Notes: generated by a model not told the origin, from the sequence alone. Positions 1 to 10,049 are shown, counted from the stretch's first letter. The stretch is 64,000 nucleotides of DNA from Micavibrio sp. UBA6145 (GCA_002423205.1 DIUZ01000026.1:124001-188000); one strand, 5' to 3'. Translations and numbers: made by a program.

Positions 1-2074
1 TTTTGGAGATAAACAACGCGCCCGCGCCGAGACCCACCAGCACTCCGGGAATGACACCCGGTCCTGTCATGGCCGTACCTGCAGCGCCCAGTGCGCCCCC
101 GACAAGTGCGCCGCCGATAGCGCCCGTCTGGCTGATGAGCCAGAGAGTGAACATGCTGCTGACCCTGTCCATGATTTCCTTGCCGCCTGAAATCAGCATA
201 CCCATCGGGTTAAGCGTGGGCTGGTCGAATAATTTGAAGAACGACGATCCAAACAGATAACGGGCCATCCACAGCAACGGATCACTGAAAAGTCCGGCAT
301 CATCAACTCTGCCCATCACGGATTCTGCGGGGTTATTGGTGCTGGCCGAAACCTGCGCCTGACCTGCAGCCTCCTGTACAGTAGGGCCAACATTTTCAAG
401 CACCGTACGCATCTGCCTGTTCACGTCATTACCAGTGGTGATCGTCGTCCACCAGTTGGAAATGCCGTTGACGGTGCCTTGTGGCTCCTGGCCTTTGATG
501 GCTTTAGGCTCAGCATTGCCGACGGCATCCATGACCATCTGCGTGAATTTAGCAATTTCAAGATAATATACGCCCGCCGTACCCCAGCCGCGGCGTGTCG
601 CATCCGTTTTCATTTGCTGGTCAATGACGTTACCGGCAGGTTGCCTGTTCGTGATATCGTCATTCACTCTGACCAATGCATCGTTCATATTCCGCTGCAT
701 CGTGTCCATGGCGTTCGCAATATTTGTAAGAACGCGCGCCTTAACCGCCGGATCTGAATTCGTCAAAAAATTGCCGGTCTGGTTGATCGTCATGGTCTGA
801 TTGACGTATTCCCAAGTCGTCGAACCCTGCATGACAGCCGTTGTACTGCCGGACAATGTCGTAATCATCGCGCCCATCGCCTGAACATACGAATTCTGCA
901 TGTTGGAGCTGATCGTATCGCCAAGATTCATAATGGTATTACCGTTAACGCCGCTGACAGAAGAGGCGATACGCATGGCAATCGCCCCGCATGTCGACTC
1001 GGCGGCTGCACTTGATAAAGGTCCCTGTGTTGTCCAGACATAGGTGATGCTTGTCGCACCCATGCTGCGGGCAAAATTGATGTCGGCCTGCTGGAAGGTA
1101 GCAATCTGCGAACGTCGCCCTGCATTGACCCGGATATTCACGGGATTAGATGTGCCCGCATATGCCTGGTTATAGGCACCGCGGCAGGCTTCGGCCGCAA
1201 AAATACTCGCCGCAAGCCCCTGCGCGGACGGCGCGGAAAGTTGACCCACGACCCTATCAGCGCGCATAAAATTATCGGTAAACTTGATCCAGCCCTGCGT
1301 GGCCAGGCCGCTGCCGAATTTGGCGATATATAGGGTCAGGTATTGCGCGGCGTTGATACCCCCGCCCAGCGGCACAAGAAGCCCCAGTGCCAGCACAAGG
1401 CGGATAGGCGCCCACAGACCGTTGAATCGTTTGCCGAAAGGCTGGCCCGTTTGCGCGGACTCGCCCACGACCGTAATCACGTAATAGACGACGATCAGAA
1501 CAGCGAAAATCATCATCGCCGTGCTGTAAAAACCAAGAATGGCATAAAAGCCCGGCTGTTCAACGGATGCGGGGCTGCCGAAAATGGACTGGAATCCAAA
1601 CACCTGTCCCAGAAACTGGGACACAAGGTCGGTCTGCGGATTGGGCGTCGCAAACATCGATCCACTTGATGCCTGCGCGCTGCCAAGGAAGGCATATGCA
1701 AAAATCATAACCGCCTGCACCGCTATCATCAACATCGCCATGACCACGGCACCAAACACAATGATCTGGTCCATATTCTCGCGCTTAAGCACAAGACCAT
1801 TGGCTGCCGTCGCGATGACGTCTGTTACGCCAAAACGTCCGATATTGACCGGGTTGAGCATGGGGTGGTTAGCAGGAAGAAGACGCGCCGAGCGGAAAAC
1901 CAATGCCAGCATGAACGAAAAATGGCCGAGTTTCTGGCCAATGGCGCGGATACGCGGGAAAATTTCCGGCATATGCGTATAGCGGAAAACACTACCGCCG
2001 TTGCTTTGTCTTGCGCGCGCGCGGGCGGCTTTTTTGCCGTTTTTGTTCCCGCCTGGCAGACCGAAAAGGCCCAT
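1..2074 (-). CDS. dotA: DotA/TraY-like type IVB secretion inner-membrane protein (partial, C-terminus off the left edge)
   Basis: Reading the minus strand from the ATG at 2074 gives an uninterrupted frame of about 691 codons running off the window. A basic N-terminus is followed by hydrophobic helices near residues 100-125 (AVVMAMLMIAVQAVMIF), near 165-185 and in a LVLALGLLVPLGGGINAAQ segment, then a long Ser/Thr/Asn-rich, presumably periplasmic, domain and more helices near the edge (GALVGGALGAAGTAM). This is the layout of DotA/TraY, the polytopic membrane protein of Dot/Icm and IncI conjugation systems. It lies 152 bp downstream of dotF on the same strand. The family call rests on topology, size and neighbours; no catalytic motif is expected. 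Another large T4BSS membrane protein is possible. Confidence 0.7.
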   Translation of the reverse strand, partial: MGLFGLPGGNKNGKKAARARARQSNGGSVFRYTHMPEIFPRIRAIGQKLGHFSFMLALVFRSARLLPANHPMLNPVNIGRFGVTDVIATAANGLVLKRENMDQIIVFGAVVMAMLMIAVQAVMIFAYAFLGSAQASSGSMFATPNPQTDLVSQFLGQVFGFQSIFGSPASVEQPGFYAILGFYSTAMMIFAVLIVVYYVITVVGESAQTGQPFGKRFNGLWAPIRLVLALGLLVPLGGGINAAQYLTLYIAKFGSGLATQGWIKFTDNFMRADRVVGQLSAPSAQGLAASIFAAEACRGAYNQAYAGTSNPVNIRVNAGRRSQIATFQQADINFARSMGATSITYVWTTQGPLSSAAAESTCGAIAMRIASSVSGVNGNTIMNLGDTISSNMQNSYVQAMGAMITTLSGSTTAVMQGSTTWEYVNQTMTINQTGNFLTNSDPAVKARVLTNIANAMDTMQRNMNDALVRVNDDITNRQPAGNVIDQQMKTDATRRGWGTAGVYYLEIAKFTQMVMDAVGNAEPKAIKGQEPQGTVNGISNWWTTITTGNDVNRQMRTVLENVGPTVQEAAGQAQVSASTNNPAESVMGRVDDAGLFSDPLLWMARYLFGSSFFKLFDQPTLNPMGMLISGGKEIMDRVSSMFTLWLISQTGAIGGALVGGALGAAGTAMTGPGVIPGVLVGLGAGALFISK

Positions 2075-2226
2075 ATTACACCCCGTTTTTTATAGCCCCG
2101 TCAGACCCTTAAAAGCAAAGACAGACGAAGGGCATTATTCCCCGATATCATTGTCTAAAATTTTATCTAATTTTTCGTTAACAAACCACGTAAAACCGGC
2201 AGAAAAGCGGGATTAGCCGGTTTTGG

Positions 2227-3525
2227 TCACTGCGCCAGGCGCCCTTGCGTGCCCTGGACGACCCATTTGCCGTTCATCTGGGCGACGCCGGTGATCTCGC
2301 CGAGGCCGGGCACGGACTCGCCGACGCCGATTTCACGGATATCGTTGCCGCGGGCCAGTGTGGCCCGGCCCGGCGTTGCGCCGCGCAGTTCCCAGCCACC
2401 AGAGCCTGACGAAGCCGGCGAAGACACGGCCACAGGGGTGGAACGGGACGGGCTATAGGCTTCATCCCACTGTTCTTTTTTCGCCTTTTTAGGGGCTGCG
2501 GCCTTACGGGCCGTGGTGCGTTTGACCGGTGCAGGTGACACTTCGGAAGGCCCGTCAGAAGGTGCAGACACTTCGCGCACAGCCGGGGCCTTGCGGGTCA
2601 CAACATCGTCCAGGCGGCTTTCCAGGCGCTCAAGCGTGGTCTGGATGCTGTTCAGCCTTGAATCATTGGCGGCCGGGGCCTGCGCGATGGCGGACAGTTT
2701 GTTGTCCATCTCGTTGAGGCGGTTCTCAAGGCTGCTGACTTTGGTTTCCAGCACCGATGTATCGGCAGAAGGCATGGCAACAGCAGCGGCCGGAGCCGGT
2801 GCAGGAAGCGTTTCCGGCTGAATATTGACAGCCGGCGCGGGCATGGCCGTATCAGGTGACGGCATGGACGACGTGGCAACCGGGCCTGGGGCAATGGGTG
2901 CGGGCATCGGCACCTGCGCCTGATCAGGTGCGGGCATGGCCGCCACAGGCGCGGGCGCACCGGACGGAATCTGGGTGGGAACACCCGCAAACGGGTCATT
3001 GGAAGACGGCACAGGCGCGGCAGGCGCAGGTACGGCACCGCCCTGCATGGCACTCAGGTTTGCAAATTGCTCGGGTGCGTCAAGCAGACCCGGCATTTTC
3101 GCGGCCGCATCCGGTTGATTTTCAGGCGCAAGCGCGGCCTGCGCAGCGGCCTGCGCATCAGAAGCCGGTGCAGGCGCACCCGGTGACGGAATGGCAGAAT
3201 CAGGACCACCGGCAACAGGCGCATTTACAGCCGTGTCACCGCCGCCCATGAGCGTGGGTCCAAGTTTCATGAAAACAAGACCGCCGGCGACCGCGATGGC
3301 GATCGTGGCTATACCGATATTGAACCAGCTGGTTTTCTTTTTCGGCGCGGGGGTAGGCTCGCTTTCGCCAAACACATCGGCGTCGACATCGTCCGAAATA
3401 TCCTGAAAATCAGCATCGTCGATGGGTTCATCCGCCAGTGCCGCGTCTTCGGCCAACGCCTCTTCCTCGAAAGCGTCAAAGCCTTCGAGTTCGTCGTCCT
3501 GCGGTGCATTGGTGTGATTGTTCAT
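2227..3525 (-). CDS. dotF: DotF/IcmG (TraP)-like type IVB secretion protein
   Basis: 432 residues. An acidic cytoplasmic N-terminus (1-60) is followed by one membrane segment (about 66-86), a very long Pro/Ala/Met-rich linker, a heptad coiled coil (LETKVSSLENRLNEMDNKL, about 258-310), a Lys-rich stretch and a compact C-terminal domain of about 55 residues (WELRGATPGRA...DIREIGVGESVPGLG). That C-terminal pattern, single-pass topology and position after dotG match IcmG/DotF and TraP, which belong to the envelope-spanning core complex. It is longer than Legionella IcmG, mainly through the low-complexity linker. It is probably co-transcribed with dotI-H-G; the gap to the dotG stop is 43 bp. Confidence 0.78.
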   Translation of the reverse strand: MNNHTNAPQDDELEGFDAFEEEALAEDAALADEPIDDADFQDISDDVDADVFGESEPTPAPKKKTSWFNIGIATIAIAVAGGLVFMKLGPTLMGGGDTAVNAPVAGGPDSAIPSPGAPAPASDAQAAAQAALAPENQPDAAAKMPGLLDAPEQFANLSAMQGGAVPAPAAPVPSSNDPFAGVPTQIPSGAPAPVAAMPAPDQAQVPMPAPIAPGPVATSSMPSPDTAMPAPAVNIQPETLPAPAPAAAVAMPSADTSVLETKVSSLENRLNEMDNKLSAIAQAPAANDSRLNSIQTTLERLESRLDDVVTRKAPAVREVSAPSDGPSEVSPAPVKRTTARKAAAPKKAKKEQWDEAYSPSRSTPVAVSSPASSGSGGWELRGATPGRATLARGNDIREIGVGESVPGLGEITGVAQMNGKWVVQGTQGRLAQ

Positions 3526-3568
3526 ATCTTGTACGCGTAACAGTCCCGGTCTTCTGGTTCAATCAAAA

Positions 3569-4945
3569 TTACTGGCTATCGACTTCCTTGGTCACTGGAT
3601 CCAGGAACAGGATGCCGATCGGCGTACCGGCCCGGACCTTGATCATAACCTGGGTACGGTCCGCTTCGCGGTCCAGTTCCTCGGCCAGCTCCTGCGTACC
3701 GGATGCAAGACCGGCAGCCAGCTCCTGATTGGTTTTCAGGTCGCCCTGTGACGAAACCGTTGTGCCGTTATTCACGGTAACGGTCTGTTCGCGCTGGGCA
3801 ATGGCATTACCCATGCCTTCGATGAACCGTGCCGCCGCAGGCAGGATCACCCGGCGCCAGTAACGGCGGTCGATATCCGTGGCCACTGCAGGCAGTGTCG
3901 ATTTCGGATCAATGGCAACAGCGTTTGTCGGATACGAAATACCGTTATAGACAATCGTATTGAACTGCAGCGTCAGGAAATTATCAGTATTATCAAACGT
4001 GCCCAGCACGCGCGCGCCCGACAGCGGCCCGGATGACAGGCGCGCCAGCACCGGTCCCGGCGCATCGGTATTGGATTCGGTCAGAGTCTGCGCATACACA
4101 ATCGTGCCGGCAGGGATCAGGATTTCCTGAACGATCGGTGCCTCAGGTGCGAAACCATAATTGCTGCCGGCAATGCCGGAACCAGTGACCCCGGCACCAC
4201 CAACGCCAACACCGGCATTCTTGGTATAGAAATCTGCGCCAGTGACCTGCATGACCTGCGCACCGTTGATTTTGTGCTTATCAAGAATGTTCTGCATCTG
4301 CGCGCCCATGGCGGTGGAAAGCGCATTGACGGCCTCGGCACTGGGACCTTGCGGTGTACGCTGCTGCATCTGTTGCTGGACGGATTCCGGCTGAAGACGG
4401 GGCGACGAAGGGGTCAGGGTCGGGTCCGGCAAGGGCTGTTGATTGCCATTGCGGAAATCGGCCAGAGGGTCGTTAAGGGTGAGCGGTGGCTCGCCCTCCA
4501 CCCCGTTAGCAAGACCGTTCTGCGTCGTATTGGTCGGAATTGGCATCGTGCTCTGGCCGGTTTGCACGGCCTGCTCAAGACGCTGCTGGTTTTCTTCATT
4601 GATGGCGTCGCGATAGGCTTCGGACGTTTCGCTGCCCGGTGCTTCGTTTTCCTGCACGGCCTGACCGACGCTCGATTGACGGCCTTCATCATCGCTGCCG
4701 CCGAACATCACAAGTCCAAATACGACCAGCAGCAATACGCCGATAACACCGGCAATTTTTATGATCGGGTTGTTGCGGACCATTTCGCCCAGCGAATTAC
4801 CCTGGGTACCCGGTACCGGGGCCGCGTCGAATTCATTGAAATCATCCGGGTCCGCGCGTTCGCTTTCGTGCAATTGATCCTGGACGTCAGGACGCTCGTC
4901 AAAAGTGTCTTCGGATTTGGGGCCGTTGAAATCGTCGGTTCTCAT
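3569..4945 (-). CDS. dotG: DotG/IcmE (TraO)-like core-complex protein with VirB10/TrbI-type C-terminus
   Basis: 458 residues. A charged N-terminus, one transmembrane helix (about 61-82, IIKIAGVIGVLLLVVFGLVM), a Gln/Pro-rich linker, and a TrbI/VirB10-like beta domain in the C-terminal half (IPAGTIVYAQTLTESNTDAPGP, GARVLGTFDN, FNTIVYNGISYP, ending RAGTPIGILFLDP). DotG is the inner-to-outer membrane channel component. Legionella DotG is about twice as long because of a repeat region; that region is absent here, so this is a short, conjugation-like form. Its ATG overlaps the dotH stop in an ATGA (4942-4945), implying translational coupling. Confidence 0.88.
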   Translation of the reverse strand: MRTDDFNGPKSEDTFDERPDVQDQLHESERADPDDFNEFDAAPVPGTQGNSLGEMVRNNPIIKIAGVIGVLLLVVFGLVMFGGSDDEGRQSSVGQAVQENEAPGSETSEAYRDAINEENQQRLEQAVQTGQSTMPIPTNTTQNGLANGVEGEPPLTLNDPLADFRNGNQQPLPDPTLTPSSPRLQPESVQQQMQQRTPQGPSAEAVNALSTAMGAQMQNILDKHKINGAQVMQVTGADFYTKNAGVGVGGAGVTGSGIAGSNYGFAPEAPIVQEILIPAGTIVYAQTLTESNTDAPGPVLARLSSGPLSGARVLGTFDNTDNFLTLQFNTIVYNGISYPTNAVAIDPKSTLPAVATDIDRRYWRRVILPAAARFIEGMGNAIAQREQTVTVNNGTTVSSQGDLKTNQELAAGLASGTQELAEELDREADRTQVMIKVRAGTPIGILFLDPVTKEVDSQ

Positions 4946-6321
4946 TGTGTCGTAACCTTGTTTTGCGCAACCGCTGCGCGGATCATTTTACCGCGCTCCG
5001 ACAGCAGCAGGACAGGGGAATTGTTGATCACGTAAACAGTCATACCGTCAGCCGATTTGACCGACGAGCTCCAGCCCGGCGACAACAGGGTCAGCGGCGT
5101 ACGCAGATAAATCGCATCGCCCACGCGGTAGACGGATGTGCGCGCATCAGCGCCGGACACGCTCAGTTTTTCAGCGCCCGCCGGCGGCACGCCGTCAAGG
5201 ATCTGGCCCAGTGACTTGTCGCCGCCCGCTTCAATCGTCAGACCCGGATCAATAATCGGAGGTGACGCTTTCGGACCGTATTCAGGAATGCGCGCATCAA
5301 AACGGTATTGCACGACATCCAGCTGCGTCTGCAGCGAAAATGTTACCGGTGTTTTCAGGCCCAGAAGCTGTACCGACATGTTGCCGATTTCCTCGGATGC
5401 CATCGGGCTGACACGGATGATGTGACCACCCTCGCCCGGCGAAATGACTTCGAAATTACCGCCCCAGCTGACATCCTGCACCGGCCACGGCTGGCCCGTC
5501 ATATCCAGTATGTTGACTGACGTCACATGACCCGGCGACAATTTGATGATCGGCGGCGTAGCGCCGGGATCGAGAGACACCGTCTCAAGAACCACTTCAG
5601 GTTTCGGCGGTCCGCCAATGCGTTTTTCGGATGCTTCGCGTGTAACCTTGTATTTGTCCAGCAATGCGCGGATCTGGTCGGGCGAAAGCGGCATCATACC
5701 GTTCAGCGCGGAATCGAACGAAAGTTCGCGCGCCTTTTGCTGCATCTCGGCTTCTTTTGCTTCGATCTCGGCGTCGCTCATCGCCGCGTTCAGGTCATAA
5801 ACTTCCTGGCTGACGGCACCATTGGCCGGCTGCTGGAAACCGCCCGCTGTCGGGTCCGGCGTTTCAATCTCTGGTGATACGGCCGGATTGGCATCCTGTT
5901 GTGCCTGGCGGAACGCGGCCAGCGGATCCTGGACTTCAACCGGCGGCTGGTCCGCCGATACCGGCAAAGGTGTGCCAACAGGCACAGGGCCGGCAACAGC
6001 CGGAGCCGGAGTAACAGGCGCAGCAGTAACAGGGGCTGCCGTAACCGGCGCAGCCGTCGTTGTGGTCGTGGTTGTGGTAGACGTCGCGACAGGAGCCGCA
6101 GTCACAGGAGCCGCGGTAATGGGTGCCGCAACAACCGCCTGTTGTGCGAAAGCAGACGATGCGCCAAGCGCAACGCATAAAAGAAGAACCGGCCCAAAGA
6201 AGACCCGCATCACACCCACACCACCGTTTTTGTGGCCGAAGCGCCCGTAAGCGTCCGGTCCGTTGTTATACGGATCAGCCAACGCGGTTTTAGATGAAAA
6301 GTCAAGAATACCGCGGCCCAT
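4942..6321 (-). CDS. dotH: DotH/IcmK (TraN)-like outer-membrane core-complex protein
   Basis: 459 residues from an ATG that directly abuts the dotI stop. A hydrophobic signal-like helix lies at about 38-60 (MRVFFGPVLLLCVALGASS), so an internal ATG at 6210 would give a conventional signal peptide; the choice between the two starts is open. A Thr/Ala/Pro-Val low-complexity tract with TAAPV repeats follows, then a conserved IcmK-type region (residues about 190-459: LSPDQIRALLDKYK, GHVTSVNILDMTGQPWP, YLRTPLTLLSPGW). DotH forms the outer-membrane ring with DotC and DotD. dotI-dotH-dotG-dotF is the same order as icmL-K-E-G in Legionella and traM-N-O-P in IncI plasmids. Confidence 0.88.
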   Translation of the reverse strand: MGRGILDFSSKTALADPYNNGPDAYGRFGHKNGGVGVMRVFFGPVLLLCVALGASSAFAQQAVVAAPITAAPVTAAPVATSTTTTTTTTAAPVTAAPVTAAPVTPAPAVAGPVPVGTPLPVSADQPPVEVQDPLAAFRQAQQDANPAVSPEIETPDPTAGGFQQPANGAVSQEVYDLNAAMSDAEIEAKEAEMQQKARELSFDSALNGMMPLSPDQIRALLDKYKVTREASEKRIGGPPKPEVVLETVSLDPGATPPIIKLSPGHVTSVNILDMTGQPWPVQDVSWGGNFEVISPGEGGHIIRVSPMASEEIGNMSVQLLGLKTPVTFSLQTQLDVVQYRFDARIPEYGPKASPPIIDPGLTIEAGGDKSLGQILDGVPPAGAEKLSVSGADARTSVYRVGDAIYLRTPLTLLSPGWSSSVKSADGMTVYVINNSPVLLLSERGKMIRAAVAQNKVTTQ

Positions 6322-7053
6322 TTAGCCCCCCGCCGAATAAGCAACCCATTGCTCGACGCCCACGCCATTGGGGCTTTCCAGCTTGGGGACACGCACGATC
6401 GTCAGACGCACGTTCATGCTGACGTCGCGCTGCTGCGCGCCGTACTGATAGGAAATCATCATCGGCATTTCGACCTGCCACGTATAAATGCCGTTCAATA
6501 CCCCTTCCGACAATATGGTCGGCGCGGCGCGGGGTGCTGCGGACACAACCTGACGGTTGGTGTTCACGGCATCGATAATACCCGCATCCTGCAATGCCTT
6601 GACGAAAGAGCCCCAGCCTTCGCGCGTAAAGTGACGCGACGCTTCCTGCAGGCGGCGGCGGTAATCATGGAAACCAAAGGTCATGGTTTCCGTGGCCGCC
6701 TGCGCCGCCCATGACAGCAAGGCCGGGCGTGACAAATTGGGTTCCGACAGCGGCACCATCGGCACCACGCGACCATCTTCGGTTGTCGCGAAATAGCGGT
6801 TTTCCGGCTGGTAGGCGTTGACGATGACGACGATGGATACGATCAGACCCAGAATCGCAATGCCTTCTACCAGCGCCACGCGCAGCAGCGTGCGGTAGCC
6901 GTCGCGGTAATATTCGTTGCGCATGATGACGCGGCTTAAGGGGCCGGTCTCACCATTGCGCGCAGCCGTGTTTTGCGCCGTTTTCGGTCGCGGCTGCGCC
7001 GCACCTTGTTTTGGTGCAGCCGGATTATTCGAGGGCGGTGTCGTTAAAGCCAT
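6322..7053 (-). CDS. dotI: DotI/IcmL (TraM)-like type IVB secretion protein
   Basis: 243 residues. A Pro/Ala/Lys-rich cytoplasmic N-terminus, one membrane helix (about 62-82, VEGIAILGLIVSIVVIVNAY), then a periplasmic domain of about 160 residues with FATTEDGRVVPMVPL and a C-terminal IVRVPKLESPNGVGVEQWV. This matches IcmL/DotI, a VirB8-like inner-membrane component. It is the first gene of the visible secretion operon; its stop (TAA) touches the dotH ATG. Upstream 7054-7280 holds only a GC-rich hairpin and presumably the operon promoter. Confidence 0.87.
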   Translation of the reverse strand: MALTTPPSNNPAAPKQGAAQPRPKTAQNTAARNGETGPLSRVIMRNEYYRDGYRTLLRVALVEGIAILGLIVSIVVIVNAYQPENRYFATTEDGRVVPMVPLSEPNLSRPALLSWAAQAATETMTFGFHDYRRRLQEASRHFTREGWGSFVKALQDAGIIDAVNTNRQVVSAAPRAAPTILSEGVLNGIYTWQVEMPMMISYQYGAQQRDVSMNVRLTIVRVPKLESPNGVGVEQWVAYSAGG

Positions 7054-7129
7054 GCCAGAAAAGGGTCGGTGGGCAAATCAGTTTAGTGTCATGACTCTAA
7101 ACAAAAAATGCCAAATGCAACAGGCTTTC

Positions 7130-7154
7130 AAACCCCCCATCCACAGGGGGTTTT
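7130..7154. terminator. Hairpin with flanking A and T runs between ldt and dotI
   Basis: AAACCCCC pairs with GGGGGTTT around a short loop and is followed by Ts on the plus strand. Both flanking genes are on the minus strand, so it would lie downstream of the L,D-transpeptidase gene and upstream of dotI. The rest of 7054-7280 shows no ORF of interest. Confidence 0.5.
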
Positions 7155-7280
7155 AAGGGACGGTTTTGAAGGCTTTTCAAAGGAGCCGGCAGGCGACTGG
7201 CCGCAAGCGGCCCGCACGCTTATGCGCGCGAAGCCAAGGAGGGCAAAGCCCGACGCCCGGCATTTGAGGGGCAAAAAAGC

Positions 7281-8636
7281 TTAACCGTTAAAACCGCCTG
7301 AGCGGCTGTTTCTGGGCTGCGCAGGTTCATCTGCCGGGCTTTGGGAAACCGGCTGGGCGACAGGCTTGGCCGCAGGCGTGGCGGTGGCGTCGACAGGTTC
7401 AGCCACAGCTTGCTCACTGGTACGCTCGGTCCCGGCCTTTTCAATCATGCTGGCGGTCACGAACATATCCTTGTCGGTGGCACCCTGCAGGATCGGCACC
7501 GGGTAGCCGCGGCGGTCGCGCAAGGCGTCGCGCACGACTTTCCAGTCGATGTTTTCGGCCGCATTACCGGCGGCACGCTGGATACCCGCAAACAGGTCGG
7601 AAGGCACCTTGTAATCAAGCGGTGCGCCGCCGACGCGCTCGACCTGGTCGGCCAGCATTTCATCCGGGTGGGCTTCGATGTAAAGCATCTCGCCAATCCA
7701 TGCGAATTTGATCGGCTGGTGCACGGTTGTCACCGGCGTGCCCACCGGCACATTGTTGAACAGATATTCAACGTCGTTGTGATACATGCGGATGCAACCC
7801 GACGATACGCGCCGGCCAATGCCCCACGGCTTGTTCGTGCCGTGCAATGCGTATTGCGGCCAGCCCAGATACAGGGCGTAGCTGCCAAGTGGGTTATCCG
7901 GACCCGGACCATAATGGGGTTTCAGCGTCGGGTCTTCACGCAGCATGCGCGGTGTCGGACGCCATTGCGGGTCGCGCCCTTTGCGCGTCACGCTGGTGGT
8001 GCCCAGCGGGGTTGAAAAACCCTCGCGGCCAATGCCGATGGGGAAGGTCTTAACCTGACCGTCCTTCTGATAATAATAGACGCGCATTTCCGACAGGTTG
8101 ATGACAACACCCTTGCGCGGCGCGTCCGGCAAAAGATGCATCTTCGGTAAAATCATGAATGCGCCGGTGCCCGGACGCCACGGATCCATTTCCGGGTTGG
8201 CCGAACGCAGCTCGACATAGCCCAGGCTTTCGCGCTCGCCAACGGACAAAAGCGTATCATCGCCCTTGGTGCGATAGGTCACGATCTCCCCGACATAGTT
8301 TTTAATCGGTGCGGATGCGACAGCCGTCTGCTTGATTTCAGCCTTGGCTGGCTTTTTGATGTCAGCCACTGCCGGCGTTGTCTTCGCAACCGTTTTCGCG
8401 GCCTGTGCGGCCTCCGGCTTGGAAGCGCCCTTCTGGATCTTACCTTCCTCGACAATCGGGACGGCGATATGCCCCTTGGCGGGCTTGGCCGGTTTCGTTT
8501 CAGCTTTTTCAGCCTTCACGTCAGCAGCGACCTGCGCAGCAGGTGTGTCATTGGCTGGTGTCTTGACGTCCGTCGCCGCAAAGGCAGGCGCAAAACCAAA
8601 AACAAACAGGCTAGTCAGGACGGCAATTTTTTTCAT
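7281..8636 (-). CDS. Secreted L,D-transpeptidase (YkuD family) with LysM-like domain
   Basis: 451 residues. Signal peptide 1-20 (FVFGFAPAFA), a Lys/Ala/Pro-rich linker to about 110, a LysM-like segment (about 114-165, EIVTYRTKGDDTLLSVG) and a YkuD catalytic domain (about 176-310) with His265 in YALHGTN and Cys281 in SSGCIRMYHND. Such enzymes form 3-3 peptidoglycan cross-links or attach proteins to peptidoglycan. A Pro/Ala-rich tail of about 60 residues follows. The gene begins 7 bp after the isocitrate dehydrogenase stop, so it is probably co-transcribed with it, although the functions look unrelated. A second, shorter YkuD protein is encoded at 36211-37056. Confidence 0.92.
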   Translation of the reverse strand: MKKIAVLTSLFVFGFAPAFAATDVKTPANDTPAAQVAADVKAEKAETKPAKPAKGHIAVPIVEEGKIQKGASKPEAAQAAKTVAKTTPAVADIKKPAKAEIKQTAVASAPIKNYVGEIVTYRTKGDDTLLSVGERESLGYVELRSANPEMDPWRPGTGAFMILPKMHLLPDAPRKGVVINLSEMRVYYYQKDGQVKTFPIGIGREGFSTPLGTTSVTRKGRDPQWRPTPRMLREDPTLKPHYGPGPDNPLGSYALYLGWPQYALHGTNKPWGIGRRVSSGCIRMYHNDVEYLFNNVPVGTPVTTVHQPIKFAWIGEMLYIEAHPDEMLADQVERVGGAPLDYKVPSDLFAGIQRAAGNAAENIDWKVVRDALRDRRGYPVPILQGATDKDMFVTASMIEKAGTERTSEQAVAEPVDATATPAAKPVAQPVSQSPADEPAQPRNSRSGGFNG

Positions 8637-8643
8637 TTCAACT

Positions 8644-9861
8644 CTACTGCTTCAAAGCTTTTTTCAGGTTGTTATCAATACGGTCCATGAACGCGTTGGT
8701 GCTTAAGTGCGTCTGGTTTTCACTGACCAGTATCGCCAGATCCTTGGTCATGTCGCCGGATTCGACGGTTTCAATGCACACGCGTTCCAGCGTCTGGCCG
8801 AAATGCGTGACATCCGGCGTGTTGTCGAACTGGCCGCGGTATTTAAGACCTTGAGTCCACGCAAAGATGGATGCGATCGGATTGGTCGACGTTTCTTTGC
8901 CCTGCTGGTGCTGGCGGTAGTGACGGGTCACGGTGCCGTGGGCGGCCTCGGCCTCCACGCAATCACCGTCCGGCGTCAGCAGGACGGATGTCATCAGGCC
9001 AAGCGACCCAAAGCCCTGCGCGACGGAATCGGACTGCACGTCCCCGTCGTAATTTTTGCATGCCCAGACGAAACCGCCGGGCCATTTCATGGCAGATGCA
9101 ACCATGTCGTCGATAAGACGATGTTCATATGTCAATTTTGCGGCGTCGAAGCGTGTTTTGAATTCGGAATCGAACACGGCCTGGAAGATGTCCTTGAACC
9201 GCCCGTCATACGCTTTGAGGATCGTGTTCTTGGTCGACAGGTACACCGGGTAATTGCGCGCCAGCCCGTAATTAAGGCACGCGCGCGCAAATCCTTTGAT
9301 ACTTTCATCTTCGTTGAACATGCCCATGGCAACGCCCGCGCCCGGGAAATTATGTACGTCCCATGATTGGGGGGCCGAACCGTCAGCCGGTGTGTAGGTC
9401 ATGGTCAGCAGACCCGGACCGGGGATTTTCATGTCGGTGGCCTTGTACTGGTCGCCAAACGCATGACGGCCAATGATGATCGGCTGGGTCCAGATCGGCA
9501 CAGTGCGCGGCACGTTCTGACAGATAATGGGTTCGCGAAACACGGTCCCGTTCAGGATATTGCGGATCGTGCCGTTCGGCGACTTCCACATTTTCTTGAG
9601 GTTGAACTCCTTAACCCGCGCCTCGTCCGGGGTGATGGTCGCGCATTTGACGCCCACGCCGTATTGCTTGATCGCCTTGGCGGCATCCACCGTGATCTTG
9701 TCCTCGGTGGCGTCCCGGGACTCGATACCCAGGTCATAATATTTCAGGTCGACGTCCAGATATGGAAGAATCAGACGCTCGCGGATCATCTGCCAGATGA
9801 TGCGGGTCATTTCATCGCCGTCGAGTTCAACAAGGGGTGTTTTTACAGTGATTTTTGCCAT
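8644..9861 (-). CDS. icd: NADP-dependent isocitrate dehydrogenase
   Basis: 405 residues from the ATG at 9861; an upstream in-frame ATG would add 8 residues but does not match the family N-terminus ([20 protein letters not shown]). It oxidatively decarboxylates isocitrate to 2-oxoglutarate in the TCA cycle. Family signatures are present: substrate loop [19 protein letters not shown], metal-binding [20 protein letters not shown], and [12 protein letters not shown]. The length and N-terminus place it in the dimeric, eukaryote-like NADP-IDH subfamily common in Alphaproteobacteria. A short divergent promoter region separates it from the yfgM-like gene. Confidence 0.97.
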   Translation of the reverse strand: MAKITVKTPLVELDGDEMTRIIWQMIRERLILPYLDVDLKYYDLGIESRDATEDKITVDAAKAIKQYGVGVKCATITPDEARVKEFNLKKMWKSPNGTIRNILNGTVFREPIICQNVPRTVPIWTQPIIIGRHAFGDQYKATDMKIPGPGLLTMTYTPADGSAPQSWDVHNFPGAGVAMGMFNEDESIKGFARACLNYGLARNYPVYLSTKNTILKAYDGRFKDIFQAVFDSEFKTRFDAAKLTYEHRLIDDMVASAMKWPGGFVWACKNYDGDVQSDSVAQGFGSLGLMTSVLLTPDGDCVEAEAAHGTVTRHYRQHQQGKETSTNPIASIFAWTQGLKYRGQFDNTPDVTHFGQTLERVCIETVESGDMTKDLAILVSENQTHLSTNAFMDRIDNNLKKALKQ

Positions 9862-10049
9862 GACAGTTACCTTAGCTTGATTCACGCGACTCTCAAGCCA
9901 AAACCCCCGCTTTCTGAACGCTCAACCGCGTGAATCAGTCGCAACAAGCTTTTGTTTTTCAATATGGTCTGAAAACATTATGGCAACAACACGTGCTCAA
10001 GATTGACGGATGCGCCGCCACTCTCCATAAAGGGCGTGCAATCAATAGG

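Noticed and set aside
4274..5035. 253-codon plus-strand frame across dotG and dotH
   Set aside because: It is a shadow of two well-supported minus-strand secretion genes and has no family resemblance.
7130..7154. Hairpin considered as an attachment site for the secretion block
   Set aside because: No second copy was seen and no integrase or tRNA lies nearby; a terminator explains it.
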